DNA from: Bordetella parapertussis
GTDB lineage: Bacteria; Pseudomonadota; Gammaproteobacteria; Burkholderiales; Burkholderiaceae_C
Assembly: GCA_945882755.1 (NCBI GenBank)
Contig: CAMCWS010000028.1
Coordinates: 1 to 22,903, forward strand
Reading direction: 5' to 3'
DNA length: 22,903 nt
The translations under genes and the position numbers were made by a program. This document shows positions 14,495-22,309 of the stretch, piece by piece (the first letter of the stretch is position 1; every line of letters begins with the position of its first letter). Below the pieces are notes generated by a model. It was given only the letters and a program-made list of their open reading frames with translations, did no database searches and had not been told where the DNA came from.

Positions 14495-16579
14495 CTATGC
14501 CCTTGCCAAATGCCGCTTCGCCATCTCCACATACCAATCCAAGCAACCGGGGTTGGCCATGGCGTCTTTGTTCAGCACTTTCTCCAGAGGTTGGCCCAGC
14601 ATCAGTTTCTTGATGGGCAGCTCTTGTTTTTTGCCGGACAAGGTGCGGGGAATTTCCGCCACTTGGAACATCTCGTCCGGCACAAAGCGGGGGCTGAGCG
14701 CGGTGCGGATCGCACCGCTCAAACGTTGGCGCAAAGCGTCGTCCAAGGTCAGGCCTTCGCGCAGCACCACGAACAGCGGCATATAGCTGTCTTTGCCTAA
14801 GTACTCCAAGTCCACCACCATGCTGTCCATCACCTCGGGCAGGGCTTCGACGGCGCTGTACAGCTCGCTGGTGCCCATGCGCAAACCGTGTCGGTTGATG
14901 GTGGCGTCGCTGCGGCCGTAAATGATGGCGCGGCCCTCAGGCGTGATCTTGAGCCAGTCGCCATGCCGCCACACTGCACCTGCTTCAGCGGGCAAGTCAC
15001 CGCCTGCAGGGTGACGACCCAGTCCTGGCGGATAGGTGTCAAAGTAGCTGCCCAAATAACGCTGGTTCTCGGTGTCTCCCCAAAAGAAGGGCGGCATACA
15101 CGGCAGGGGCTGGGTCACCACCAACTCGCCCACCTCGTCAATCACCGGCTGGCCTTGCTCGTTGAAGGCGTGCACCGACACGCCCAACAATCGGCACTGC
15201 ATTTCACCCGCCACCATGGGCAGCTCTCGGTGACCGCCCACATACGCACCCGCGTCGGTGCCACCGGAAATATTGCACCACCAAATATCGGGTTTGCTTA
15301 CCCCCGCTTTGGCATACACCTGTTGAAACTGCGTGGTGCCCCACTGCTGCACCTCGGCGCTCAAAGGCGAGCCGGTGGTGCCCAAAGCACGCACGGTATG
15401 CAAGCCTTCAATGGCGGACAAATCGATACCGGCTTTCATGCAGTTGGAGAAGTAGGCCGCGCCACCACCAAAAAACGTCACGCCCTCGGCAGCGGCGTAG
15501 CGCCACAACACGCCCCAATCGGGCCTCTCTTTAGAGCCGCCGGGGTTGCCGTCGTAAATCACGCAAGTGGTGCCGCTGAGCAGCCCGCTGAGTTGGGCGT
15601 TCCACATCACCCAGCCTGTTGAGGAATACCACAGGAACTTCTCGCCCCAGGAATTGGGCTCGTAGCTGCACGACACGTCGTAGTGCAGGTTTTTATGCGC
15701 CATGCCGTTGAGCATGGTGCCGCCGTGGTCGTGCACCAAGGGCTTGGGCAAGCCGGTGGTACCGCTGGAATAGACAATCCACAGCGGGTGGTTGAACGGC
15801 ATCCACACAGGTTCAAAGGTTTGCGTAGCTGCGTCATCGCGCTGCATGATCTGGCCCCAGTCGCTGCTGTGGTCAGGCACGGGCACACCACCCAAATTGC
15901 GGTAGACCACCAAATGTTCAACACTGGGCAAGGCGGCACGTAATTCACTGACCACGCTGTGGCGTTCGAGGTCTTTGCCGCCGTAAGTGACGCCATCGAT
16001 GGCGATCAACACCTTGGGGCTGATTTGCTTGAAACGGTCCAACACCGCGTTGGTGCCCATGTCGGGCGCACACACGCTCCAAATGCCGCCAATGCTGGTG
16101 ACCGCCAAAAACGCCACCATGGTTTCGGGGATATTGGGCAAATACGCTGCCACGCGGTCACCTGGCTGCACGCCTTGTGCCTGCAAATGCAAAGCCAGCG
16201 CCGCGACTTGGCGCTTCAACTCGGGCCACGACATTTCACGCCGCTCACCACGCTCGTTGTTGCTGATGATGGCGGCCATGCCCGCGACGTGGGCGGCATC
16301 GACATGGCGCAGCACCTGTTGTGCATAGTTCACCTGCGCACCGACAAACCACCGCGCACCCGGCATGACATTGCGCTCCAAGACACAGCTGTGCGGCGTG
16401 GGCGATTGAAGTTCCAAATAATCCCAAGCCGATTGCCAAAAGTCCTCCAAGTGGGTGACCGACCAACGCCACATGGCTTGGTAATCCTCAAACCGCAGCT
16501 GGCGATGCTCGGCCAACCATTGTTGGTAAAGACGAATTTGCGGCACAAAGGGTGGCGAGGCGCTGGCAGTGGTGTTCAT
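14495..16579 (-). CDS. aacS: Acetoacetate-CoA ligase
   Basis: The 694-residue protein is an ANL-superfamily acyl-CoA synthetase of the acetoacetyl-CoA synthetase type. It has the AMP-binding P-loop 'IVYSSGTTGLPKPLVHDHGG', an N-terminal ACAS_N region ('LRFEDYQAMWRWSVTHLEDF'), 'YGRSDATINRHGLRMGTSEL' and the catalytic lysine region 'TLSGKKQELPIKKL' near the C-terminus. AacS activates acetoacetate to acetoacetyl-CoA, feeding polyhydroxybutyrate turnover and ketone-body use. A general acetyl-CoA synthetase is less likely because 'GGGAAYFSNCMKAGIDLS' and the length are AacS-like. ATG 16579 is 44 bases from the divergent thioesterase start, so the two promoters must overlap. Confidence 0.93.
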   Translation of the reverse strand: MNTTASASPPFVPQIRLYQQWLAEHRQLRFEDYQAMWRWSVTHLEDFWQSAWDYLELQSPTPHSCVLERNVMPGARWFVGAQVNYAQQVLRHVDAAHVAGMAAIISNNERGERREMSWPELKRQVAALALHLQAQGVQPGDRVAAYLPNIPETMVAFLAVTSIGGIWSVCAPDMGTNAVLDRFKQISPKVLIAIDGVTYGGKDLERHSVVSELRAALPSVEHLVVYRNLGGVPVPDHSSDWGQIMQRDDAATQTFEPVWMPFNHPLWIVYSSGTTGLPKPLVHDHGGTMLNGMAHKNLHYDVSCSYEPNSWGEKFLWYSSTGWVMWNAQLSGLLSGTTCVIYDGNPGGSKERPDWGVLWRYAAAEGVTFFGGGAAYFSNCMKAGIDLSAIEGLHTVRALGTTGSPLSAEVQQWGTTQFQQVYAKAGVSKPDIWWCNISGGTDAGAYVGGHRELPMVAGEMQCRLLGVSVHAFNEQGQPVIDEVGELVVTQPLPCMPPFFWGDTENQRYLGSYFDTYPPGLGRHPAGGDLPAEAGAVWRHGDWLKITPEGRAIIYGRSDATINRHGLRMGTSELYSAVEALPEVMDSMVVDLEYLGKDSYMPLFVVLREGLTLDDALRQRLSGAIRTALSPRFVPDEMFQVAEIPRTLSGKKQELPIKKLMLGQPLEKVLNKDAMANPGCLDWYVEMAKRHLARA

Positions 16580-16623
16580 GGCTACTAAGATGGGGCTTTG
16601 TTTTGAATGAGAAGCGCATTGTC

Positions 16624-17046
16624 ATGGCAATTTGGACCAAGCCCATCAGCACCGAGATACTGACCACCACCCACATTGCCACCGCTGCTGAGCGACTAGG
16701 CATTGAGTTCATCGAAATTGGCCCCGATTTCATACGCGGCCGCATTCCGGTGGATGAGCGCACCGTCCAGCCTTATGGCGTTATCCACGGCGGCTCCAGC
16801 GTCATGCTGGCCGAAACGCTGGGTTCGTGCGGCGCGGACTATTCCACGCCGATCGGCCACCGCATCGTCGGCTTGGACATCAATGCCAACCACATCCGAG
16901 GCGTGGCCGAGGGTTGGGTGAATGGCATTGCGCGGCCGGTACACATCGGGCGCAGCACGCAGGTGTGGCAAATTGACATGACCGACGACCAAGGTCGCAC
17001 CTCTTGCGTTTCACGCCTAACCTTGTCGGTGTTGGCGCCGCGCTAA
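16624..17046 (+). CDS. Hotdog-fold acyl-CoA thioesterase (YdiI/MenI-like, PaaI family)
   Basis: The 140-residue protein is a single hotdog domain. 'VQPYGVIHGGSSVMLAETLG' contains the HGG loop and the catalytic glutamate of the EntH/YdiI group, and 'VGLDINANHIRGVAEG' with 'STQVWQIDMTDDQGR' strongly recall E. coli YdiI (MenI), which hydrolyses 1,4-dihydroxy-2-naphthoyl-CoA and other aryl/acyl-CoAs. Since most Burkholderiales rely on ubiquinone, a general acyl- or aryl-CoA hydrolase role is more likely than menaquinone synthesis. ATG 16624 is chosen because the residues from 'MAIWTKPIST' align with the family start; extension to 16552 would overlap aacS. It is divergent from aacS and may act on related CoA esters. 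Confidence 0.88.
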   Translation: MAIWTKPISTEILTTTHIATAAERLGIEFIEIGPDFIRGRIPVDERTVQPYGVIHGGSSVMLAETLGSCGADYSTPIGHRIVGLDINANHIRGVAEGWVNGIARPVHIGRSTQVWQIDMTDDQGRTSCVSRLTLSVLAPR

Positions 17047-17050
17047 AGGC

Positions 17051-17284
17051 TTAGGAGCTGCTCTTTTTGCCTTTGGGCGCTTCGTTGCTGTCTTCGGGCT
17101 TTTTCTTGGGCGGGCATTCGCCCCTGAAAAACTCCCATTCATCGCAGACCACGCCAGACGGCAAGGTACACATGCCTTGCTCGCCTTTGTCCGTTTGCAC
17201 AATGGTGACCGTGCCTCCCGCTTGGGTACACGCTGCGGCGGCAGGGTTAGCCATGGCCAACAGCAAACTGAGTTCAGTCAACAT
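17051..17284 (-). CDS. DUF333 domain-containing small exported protein
   Basis: The 77-residue product begins with a short signal peptide ('MLTELSLLLAMANPAAAA', cleavage before Cys19-Thr). The DUF333 motif follows: 'CTQAGGTVTIVQTDKGEQGM', then 'CTLPSGVVCDEWEFFRGECP'. Four cysteines are conserved in this family, which is found in putative hemolysin-like and peptidase-inhibitor-like secreted proteins of unknown role. The C-terminal tail is a run of lysine and serine. ATG 17284 overlaps the last 11 bases of the upstream adenosyltransferase gene, which suggests translational coupling. A longer frame starting at 17341 lies within that gene and is rejected. Confidence 0.85.
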   Translation of the reverse strand: MLTELSLLLAMANPAAAACTQAGGTVTIVQTDKGEQGMCTLPSGVVCDEWEFFRGECPPKKKPEDSNEAPKGKKSSS

Positions 17285-17861
17285 GGTCGGGCTTTCCGGG
17301 GGTTTCAGCCGCGGCCAAACGCTGGCTTTTCCAATACACATCGTCGCCGCCGTTCATGCGGTTGAGCACACGGGCCAACACAAACATCAGGTCGGATAAA
17401 CGGTTGAGGTACTGGCGCGGCGTGTCGTTCAAGGCTTCTTCGGCACCCAAAGCCACCACCGCACGCTCGGCACGACGCGCCACGGTGCGGCACACATGCG
17501 CCAGCGACGCGGCCCGAGAACCTGCGGGCAAGATGAACTCTTGCAACTTGGGCAAGGCCTCGTTGTGGTGAGCCAGCGCTTGGTCCAAAGCCAACACCGC
17601 TTCAACCTTGAGCAACTCAAAGCCGGGGATGCTGAGCTCGCCCCCTAAGTTAAAGAGCTGATGTTGCACCTCAACCAGCAAACCACGCAAGTTGTCGGGC
17701 ATGTCTTCGCACAGCAAAACCCCGATGTGCGAATTGAGTTCATCGACCTCGCCCATGGCATGGACGCGCAAGCTGTTTTTGCTGACGCGACGGTTGTCAC
17801 CCAAGCCGGTGGTGCCATCGTCGCCGGTACGCGTTGCAATTTGAGTAAGTCGATTTGACAT
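17274..17861 (-). CDS. pduO: PduO-type cob(I)alamin adenosyltransferase
   Basis: The 195-residue protein matches the PduO/MMAB family of ATP:corrinoid adenosyltransferases, which make adenosylcobalamin from cob(I)alamin and ATP. Diagnostic blocks are the N-terminal ATP loop 'TRTGDDGTTGLGDNRRVSK', 'AMGEVDELNSHIG', 'HQLFNLGGELS', 'FILPAGSRAASLAHVCRTVA' with 'RRAERAVV', and the C-terminal 'LNRLSDLMFVLARVLNR'. Length is typical of the five-helix-bundle enzyme. Adenosylcobalamin would serve methylmalonyl-CoA mutase or other B12 enzymes; none is encoded nearby. ATG 17861 faces the divergent oxidoreductase gene at 17941. Confidence 0.93.
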   Translation of the reverse strand: MSNRLTQIATRTGDDGTTGLGDNRRVSKNSLRVHAMGEVDELNSHIGVLLCEDMPDNLRGLLVEVQHQLFNLGGELSIPGFELLKVEAVLALDQALAHHNEALPKLQEFILPAGSRAASLAHVCRTVARRAERAVVALGAEEALNDTPRQYLNRLSDLMFVLARVLNRMNGGDDVYWKSQRLAAAETPGKPDHVD

Positions 17862-17940
17862 GTGTGCTGTTCCTGAGGTTGCCCGTATTCTCTCAGTACA
17901 AGTACATGTCGGCTACGCTTGGGGTTTTCAGGAGCGGTAA

Positions 17941-18837
17941 ATGCAGACGGTGAAACAGGTAGGCGTGGTCGGTTTGGGTGCCATGGGCCAAGGCATGGCC
18001 GGCAGTTTGCGTCGCGCGGGCTACGAGGTTTATGTGTGCGACGCTCGCCCGGGCGTTGCCGAGGCTTTTGCGGCACAAGGCGGTGTAGCCTGCACTTCGC
18101 CCGCCGAGTTGGCCAAGTCCTGCCAATTGATTGTCAGCGTGGTGGTGAATGCCGCGCAAACCGAGGAGGTGCTGTTTGGCCCTCAAGGCGCGGCGGCCCA
18201 TCTGGCCCAAGGCAGCGTGTTTGTGATGTGCTCCACCGTCGACCCCAACTGGTCGGTGACACTGGAATCACGCCTTGAAGCCATGGGCTTGCTGTATGTG
18301 GACGCACCCATCTCAGGCGGTGCGGCCAAGGCCGCTTCTGGTCAAATGACCATGATGACGGCAGCCAAGCCGGCCGCTTATGCACTGGCCGAACCCTTGT
18401 TGAACGCGATGGCTGCCAAGGTCTACAAGCTGGGCGACAGCGCAGGTGCGGGCAGCAAAGTCAAGATCATCAACCAGCTGCTGGCAGGGGTTCACATTGC
18501 TGCGGCCGCTGAAGCCATGGCACTGGGCTTGCGTGAAGGCGTGGACCCTGCAGCGCTGTACGAGGTCATCACCCACAGTGCGGGTAACAGTTGGATGTTC
18601 GAAAACCGCATGGCCCATGTGCTGGCAGGCGACTACACGCCGCTGTCAGCGGTAGATATATTTGTGAAAGATTTGGGGCTGGTGTTGGACATGGCACGAG
18701 CCAGCAAATTCCCGCTGCCGCTGTCCAGCACCGCGCATCAGATGTTCATGCAAGCCAGCACCGCCGGTTTTGCCAAAGAAGATGACAGTGCCGTCATCAA
18801 GATCTTCCCAGGGATTGAATTGCCGGCCAAAAAGTAG
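17941..18837 (+). CDS. NAD(P)-dependent 3-hydroxyisobutyrate dehydrogenase-like oxidoreductase (LtnD-like)
   Basis: The 298-residue protein is a beta-hydroxyacid dehydrogenase. The Rossmann motif 'VGVVGLGAMGQGMA' is at residues 7-20, the substrate-binding 'DAPISGGAAKAASGQMTMM' at 121-139, and the catalytic lysine is Lys175 with Asn178 in 'KVKIINQLLAG'. Among family members the wording is closest to L-threonate dehydrogenase (LtnD), which starts a C4-sugar-acid pathway, but the kinase (OtnK) and aldolase genes normally beside ltnD are absent. 3-Hydroxyisobutyrate, tartronate semialdehyde or threonate are therefore all possible substrates. An upstream GGAG precedes ATG 17941. The downstream 60-base gap carries a 16-bp palindrome. 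Confidence 0.88.
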   Translation: MQTVKQVGVVGLGAMGQGMAGSLRRAGYEVYVCDARPGVAEAFAAQGGVACTSPAELAKSCQLIVSVVVNAAQTEEVLFGPQGAAAHLAQGSVFVMCSTVDPNWSVTLESRLEAMGLLYVDAPISGGAAKAASGQMTMMTAAKPAAYALAEPLLNAMAAKVYKLGDSAGAGSKVKIINQLLAGVHIAAAAEAMALGLREGVDPAALYEVITHSAGNSWMFENRMAHVLAGDYTPLSAVDIFVKDLGLVLDMARASKFPLPLSSTAHQMFMQASTAGFAKEDDSAVIKIFPGIELPAKK

Positions 18838-18867
18838 TGGTTTTTGAAGATATGATGGGTTAGTATT

Positions 18868-18883
18868 GAATTCTTAAGAATTC
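18868..18883. promoter_or_regulatory. Perfect 16-bp palindrome GAATTCTTAAGAATTC
   Basis: The sequence reads identically on both strands and lies 15 bases before the SIMPL gene start and 31 bases after the preceding stop. It may be a dimeric regulator's operator or part of a hairpin with the following TTTT. Its function is not established. Confidence 0.45.
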
Positions 18884-18897
18884 TTTTAGGTGCTCAG

Positions 18898-19584
18898 ATG
18901 CGCTTTTTTAAATCCTTGGTTTGTTCGTCCTTGCTGGGTTTGTCGCTGGCCCATGGCGGCGAAGTACTGACGCAGTTTGACGCCGAGGCCAGCATGGAGG
19001 TCGATAACGACGAGATGCTGGTGGTTTTGTCGATCAGCAAAGACGGACCCAATGCCGCCCAGATCAGCCAAGAGGTGTTGTCCAAGTTGACTGCGGCGGT
19101 AGAGCGCAGCAAACAACATGCGGACATTGAACGCAAAACAGGTCAAATCAGCACCACGCCGGTATGGGGGCCGAATGGCAAAACCAAGCTGTGGAGCGCC
19201 CAAGCTTCGCTGGAGTTGACATCCACCAACCTGAACGCCTTGAGCCGACTCGCCTCCGAGCTGACCGACGTGATGCAAATCAACCAAGTCAGCTACCGAG
19301 TGTCGGCTTCGAAAGTGGCATTGACCGAAAAAAAGCTGCTCAGCGATTTGGCGGCTAACTTTCAACGCAAAGCCCAAGACCTGACCAGCGCCTTTGGGTT
19401 CAGCCGGCATGAGATCAAAAGCCTCAATTTCAGCCAACAAAGCCAGTCCATGCCACTTATGCGCATGGCCATGGCTGCGCCCCGCGCCATGGCAGACGGT
19501 GCAGCCCCCGTGCCCATTCCTCAAGAGAGCGGCAAAACCACCCTGATTTTGCGTATGAGCGCCCAAATCGGTTTGTGGCCTTGA
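18898..19584 (+). CDS. SIMPL domain-containing exported protein
   Basis: The 228-residue protein has a short signal peptide ('MRFFKSLVCSSLLGLSLAHG') and then a SIMPL domain (about residues 26-225), recognisable by the alternation of 'ASMEVDNDEMLVVLSISKDG', the middle 'SAQASLELTSTNLNALSRLA' and 'VSYRVSASKVALTEKKLLSD' blocks. SIMPL proteins (named after the mouse signalling factor) are bacterial periplasmic or surface proteins (BP26, YggE) with stress-related but poorly defined roles. YggE in E. coli is linked to oxidative stress. The gene starts at ATG 18898, which directly follows GGTGCTCAG. It is probably monocistronic or read through from the LtnD-like gene. Confidence 0.88.
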   Translation: MRFFKSLVCSSLLGLSLAHGGEVLTQFDAEASMEVDNDEMLVVLSISKDGPNAAQISQEVLSKLTAAVERSKQHADIERKTGQISTTPVWGPNGKTKLWSAQASLELTSTNLNALSRLASELTDVMQINQVSYRVSASKVALTEKKLLSDLAANFQRKAQDLTSAFGFSRHEIKSLNFSQQSQSMPLMRMAMAAPRAMADGAAPVPIPQESGKTTLILRMSAQIGLWP

Positions 19585-19674
19585 ACGCTTACTTACGCAT
19601 CTAGTAAAGCGCTGGCTTGGGCTTGTTGCATAAAATGGTGGGCGTTTGAATCGATGTCTATCAATGTGTTTGAA

Positions 19675-19702
19675 TTGACATGGTTGTGATCCAATTAATT
19701 CT
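19675..19702 (+). promoter_or_regulatory. Possible sigma-70 promoter for the glycosyltransferase-like gene
   Basis: A perfect TTGACA (19675-19680) is followed after 15-16 bases by TAATTC/AATTCT, a weak -10 element, about 25 bases before the start at 19727. The spacing is slightly short, so the call is tentative. Confidence 0.35.
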
Positions 19703-19726
19703 GGGCGTTCAGTCGCTTTAATCATC

Positions 19727-20401
19727 ATGGTGCTGCGGTTTGTCACCGCTACGCGGGACTCCTTGGAAGTATTCAAAAAGAACTCCCCTTTGGTACGTTC
19801 TTTAGAGCGGATAAGTCAAACCTGTTTTGTCGATCTCGATGTCGTCCCCCATAACCGCGCACCTTTGGCGCTGTCTTATAACGCAGCCATTGCCCGTGCA
19901 GCTAAAGATGACCTCTTGGTGTTCATCCATGATGATGTGTGGATTGACGACTGGTACATCGCCCTACGCCTGCAAGAGGCCTTGGAGGTGTTTGATGTGG
20001 TGGGCGTGGCAGGCAACACACGTCGCCAAGCGCAGCAAGAAGGCTGGTTGATTCAACCCGACACCCGCGAAAAAGACCTGAGCCATGTATCTGGCGGCGT
20101 GTCACATGGCACACCGACCACAGGACAAATTGCCATGTTCGGTACAAGCCCTCAACCCGCTCGCTTACTGGACGGCGTGATGTTGGCGGCCAAGGCCGCT
20201 GTGCTTCAAAAAGCAGGGGTGCAGTTTGATCCGCTTTTTGCTTTTCATTTTTACGACACCGATTTTTGCCGCAGCTGCGAGGCAAAGGGATTGCGCTTGG
20301 GCACCTGGCCCTTGGCGCTCACGCACCAAAGTGCTGGGGTATGGCAATCTGAGGACTGGAACCACGCATTTCAGCTTTATTTAACGAAGTGGGGCGATTG
20401 A
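19727..20401 (+). CDS. Glycosyltransferase family 2-like protein
   Basis: The 224-residue protein resembles the glycosyltransferase-like family (GT-A fold). 'SLSYNAAIARA'-type ('LALSYNAAIARAAKDDLLVF'), then 'IHDDVWIDDWYIALRLQEAL' contains an acidic HDD motif that would bind a metal and nucleotide sugar. Later 'DGVMLAAKAAVLQKAGVQFD' is the segment after which acceptor binding takes place, and 'FHFYDTDFCRSCEAKGLRLG' is a block typical of these short bacterial members. Sugar donor and acceptor are unknown. There is no signal peptide, so it is cytoplasmic. The gene is isolated between the SIMPL gene and the FAD-dehydrogenase gene; no cell-wall or polysaccharide operon is visible. Confidence 0.82.
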   Translation: MVLRFVTATRDSLEVFKKNSPLVRSLERISQTCFVDLDVVPHNRAPLALSYNAAIARAAKDDLLVFIHDDVWIDDWYIALRLQEALEVFDVVGVAGNTRRQAQQEGWLIQPDTREKDLSHVSGGVSHGTPTTGQIAMFGTSPQPARLLDGVMLAAKAAVLQKAGVQFDPLFAFHFYDTDFCRSCEAKGLRLGTWPLALTHQSAGVWQSEDWNHAFQLYLTKWGD

Positions 20402-20475
20402 CCGCGCTGTAAGCATGGGTGACAGCTGCGAACAGGCTTATTCCTTAGAATGCAAAACGCTTGGAGACACCCACC

Positions 20476-21903
20476 ATGAATGCACCCACCACCGTTCAAC
20501 ACCTCATTCCCGAAGTCAATCAGCGCCCTGTTCCGCAAGCCCTGATCGATGCGCTCAAGAGCCACTTTGGCGATCGTTGCTCCACCGCCTTGGTGGTGCG
20601 TGAGCAACATGGGCGCGATGAGTCGGCGTACACCACCGTGCCGCCACCAGCGGCAGTCATCTTTGCTGAGTCCACCGATGACGTTGCCCAAGCCGTTCGC
20701 ATGGCCGCAGCGCACGATGTACCGATCATCCCGTTTGGCGTGGGCACCTCGCTGGAGGGACATTTGTTGGCGGTGCAAGGCGGCGTCAGCATCGACTTGG
20801 GTCGCATGAACAAAGTGCTGTCCATCAACGCCGAAGACCTGACCGTCACGGTGCAAGCCGGTGTGACCCGCAAACAACTCAATGAGGAAATCAAAAGTAC
20901 AGGCTTGTTTTTTCCCATCGACCCAGGAGCCGACGCCACCATTGGCGGCATGAGCGCCACCCGCGCCAGCGGCACGAATGCTGTGCGCTACGGCACCATG
21001 CGCGAAAACGTCTTAGGTCTAGAAGTGGTCACCGCCAGCGGCGAAGTGATTCGCACCGGCACCCGCGCTCGCAAGTCTTCTGCGGGCTACGACCTCACCC
21101 GTTTGATGGTGGGCAGCGAAGGCACCTTGGGCGTCATCACCGAAATCACCGTCAAGCTCTACCCCTTGCCCGAAGCGGTGTCAGCGGCCACCTGCTCGTT
21201 TCCCAGCATTGAAGCGGCGGTGCGCACCACGATCCAAATCATCCAAATGGGCATCCCCATCGCTCGCGTCGAGTTGATCGACCAAAACGCCGTGCGCATG
21301 GTCAACGCCCATTCCAAGCTCACCTTGCCCGAGCAACCCATGCTGCTGATGGAGTTCCACGGCTCACCCGCCAGTGTGAAAGAGCAGGCCGAAACCGTGC
21401 AAGAACTCGCCGCTGAGTTTGAGGGCCAAGCGTTCGAGTGGGCTACTACTCCTGAGGAGCGCACCCGCTTGTGGACGGCACGGCACAACACCTACTTTGC
21501 CGGCATCCAAAGCCGCCCAGGTTGCCGCGCAATCAGCACCGACACCTGTGTGCCCATTTCGCGTTTGGCCGATTGTTTGCTCGACTCGGTCGCCGAGGTG
21601 GATGCGTCTGGCATCCCATATTTCTTGGTCGGCCATGTGGGCGACGGCAATTTCCACTTTGGGTATTTGATCGACCCCAACAGCGCAGAGGAACGCGCCA
21701 CCGCCGAGGACCTGAACAACAAGCTGGTTGCCCGCGCCTTGTCGCTGGAAGGCACCTGCACCGGCGAGCATGGCATTGGTTTGCACAAAATGGACTTTTT
21801 GGTGACCGAGGCCGGTGCTGGCGCGGTCAACATGATGCGCACCATCAAACATGCGCTGGACCCGCACAACATCATGAACCCCGGCAAGGTGTTTTTGTAC
21901 TGA
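20476..21903 (+). CDS. FAD-binding oxidoreductase, D-lactate/glycolate dehydrogenase (DLD/GlcD-type)
   Basis: ATG 20476 (MNAPTTVQHLIPEVNQ...) is used because GGAG at about 20463-20466 precedes it; a TTG at 20461 would add five residues. The 475-residue protein has a PCMH-type FAD-binding domain ('VPIIPFGVGTSLEGHLLAVQ', 'IDPGADATIGGMSATRASGT', 'AGYDLTRLMVGSEGTLGVIT'). The FAD-linked oxidase C-terminal domain follows, with 'LVGHVGDGNFHFGYLID' and 'LEGTCTGEHGIGLHKMDFL', whose histidines bind the metal and substrate. This is the cytochrome-linked D-lactate dehydrogenase / GlcD group, which oxidises D-2-hydroxy acids and passes electrons to the respiratory chain. The absence of GlcE and GlcF partners favours a single-subunit D-lactate dehydrogenase over glycolate oxidase. 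Confidence 0.87.
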   Translation: MNAPTTVQHLIPEVNQRPVPQALIDALKSHFGDRCSTALVVREQHGRDESAYTTVPPPAAVIFAESTDDVAQAVRMAAAHDVPIIPFGVGTSLEGHLLAVQGGVSIDLGRMNKVLSINAEDLTVTVQAGVTRKQLNEEIKSTGLFFPIDPGADATIGGMSATRASGTNAVRYGTMRENVLGLEVVTASGEVIRTGTRARKSSAGYDLTRLMVGSEGTLGVITEITVKLYPLPEAVSAATCSFPSIEAAVRTTIQIIQMGIPIARVELIDQNAVRMVNAHSKLTLPEQPMLLMEFHGSPASVKEQAETVQELAAEFEGQAFEWATTPEERTRLWTARHNTYFAGIQSRPGCRAISTDTCVPISRLADCLLDSVAEVDASGIPYFLVGHVGDGNFHFGYLIDPNSAEERATAEDLNNKLVARALSLEGTCTGEHGIGLHKMDFLVTEAGAGAVNMMRTIKHALDPHNIMNPGKVFLY

Positions 21904-21912
21904 CCCTCGTCC

Positions 21913-21982
21913 GTCATTGCGAGCGCAGCGAAGCAATCCCCTGTCATTGCGAGGCTGTCATTGCGAGCGCAGCGAAGCAACC
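21913..21982 (+). repeat. REP-like repeats, forward units
   Basis: GTCATTGCGAGCGCAGCGAA with following GCAATC (21913-21938), a partial unit GTCATTGCGAGGCT (21943-21956) and another full unit (21957-21982) stand in tandem. They have the same ends as the repeat at 9177-9208. Confidence 0.85.
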
Positions 21983-22207
21983 TCCGTCAATACAAACCCC
22001 CGTCTTTATGCGCGTCAGCGCCAAGGGCTGCTCGCTTCGTGCTTGCACCAAGTCGCTACGCAGCCCTTGACCCTGCCACGCTTTACCACTGTGTCCGTAT
22101 AAAGCAGTGACCAGCTCTCTGGCTTGCGGCGCAGGTCGGCCGCAGCCGACGTTGTGTAAGCATGGAGGCGAGGCCGAGCCTGCTGTGCAAGTCTGAAGGG
22201 TTCGGCA

Positions 22208-22300
22208 GTTTGCTTCGTCGCTACGCTCCTCGCAATGACGGGGCCTAGCTATGACGGAGGTTGCTTCGCTGCGCTCGCAATGACAGCGAGATGCAATGAC
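22208..22300 (-). repeat. REP-like repeats, inverted units
   Basis: Reverse-oriented units occur at 22208-22239 (GTTTGCTTCG...CTCGCAATGAC) and 22259-22284, with a partial unit ATGCAATGAC at 22291-22300. Together with the forward units to the left they form a large inverted arrangement around the central gap. Confidence 0.8.
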
Positions 22301-22309
22301 GGGGCTAAG

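Larger units (their letters stand above)
21904..22309. other. Gene-free 406-base gap dominated by REP-like repeats
   Basis: The convergent space between the FAD-dehydrogenase gene and the LivF-like gene holds direct REP-like units on its left side, inverted ones on its right, and a central stretch (about 21990-22200) with a 10-bp inverted repeat CAAGGGCTGC (22022-22031) / GCAGCCCTTG (22060-22069). No reading frame with recognisable protein features is present. Confidence 0.75.

Noticed and set aside
22022..22069. Rho-independent terminator for the FAD-dehydrogenase gene
   Set aside because: The 10-bp inverted arms are separated by a 28-base loop and there is no T-run after the second arm.
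21913..22300. CRISPR array
   Set aside because: The repeats are palindromic, of both orientations, irregularly spaced and without uniform spacers; they fit REP-like elements.
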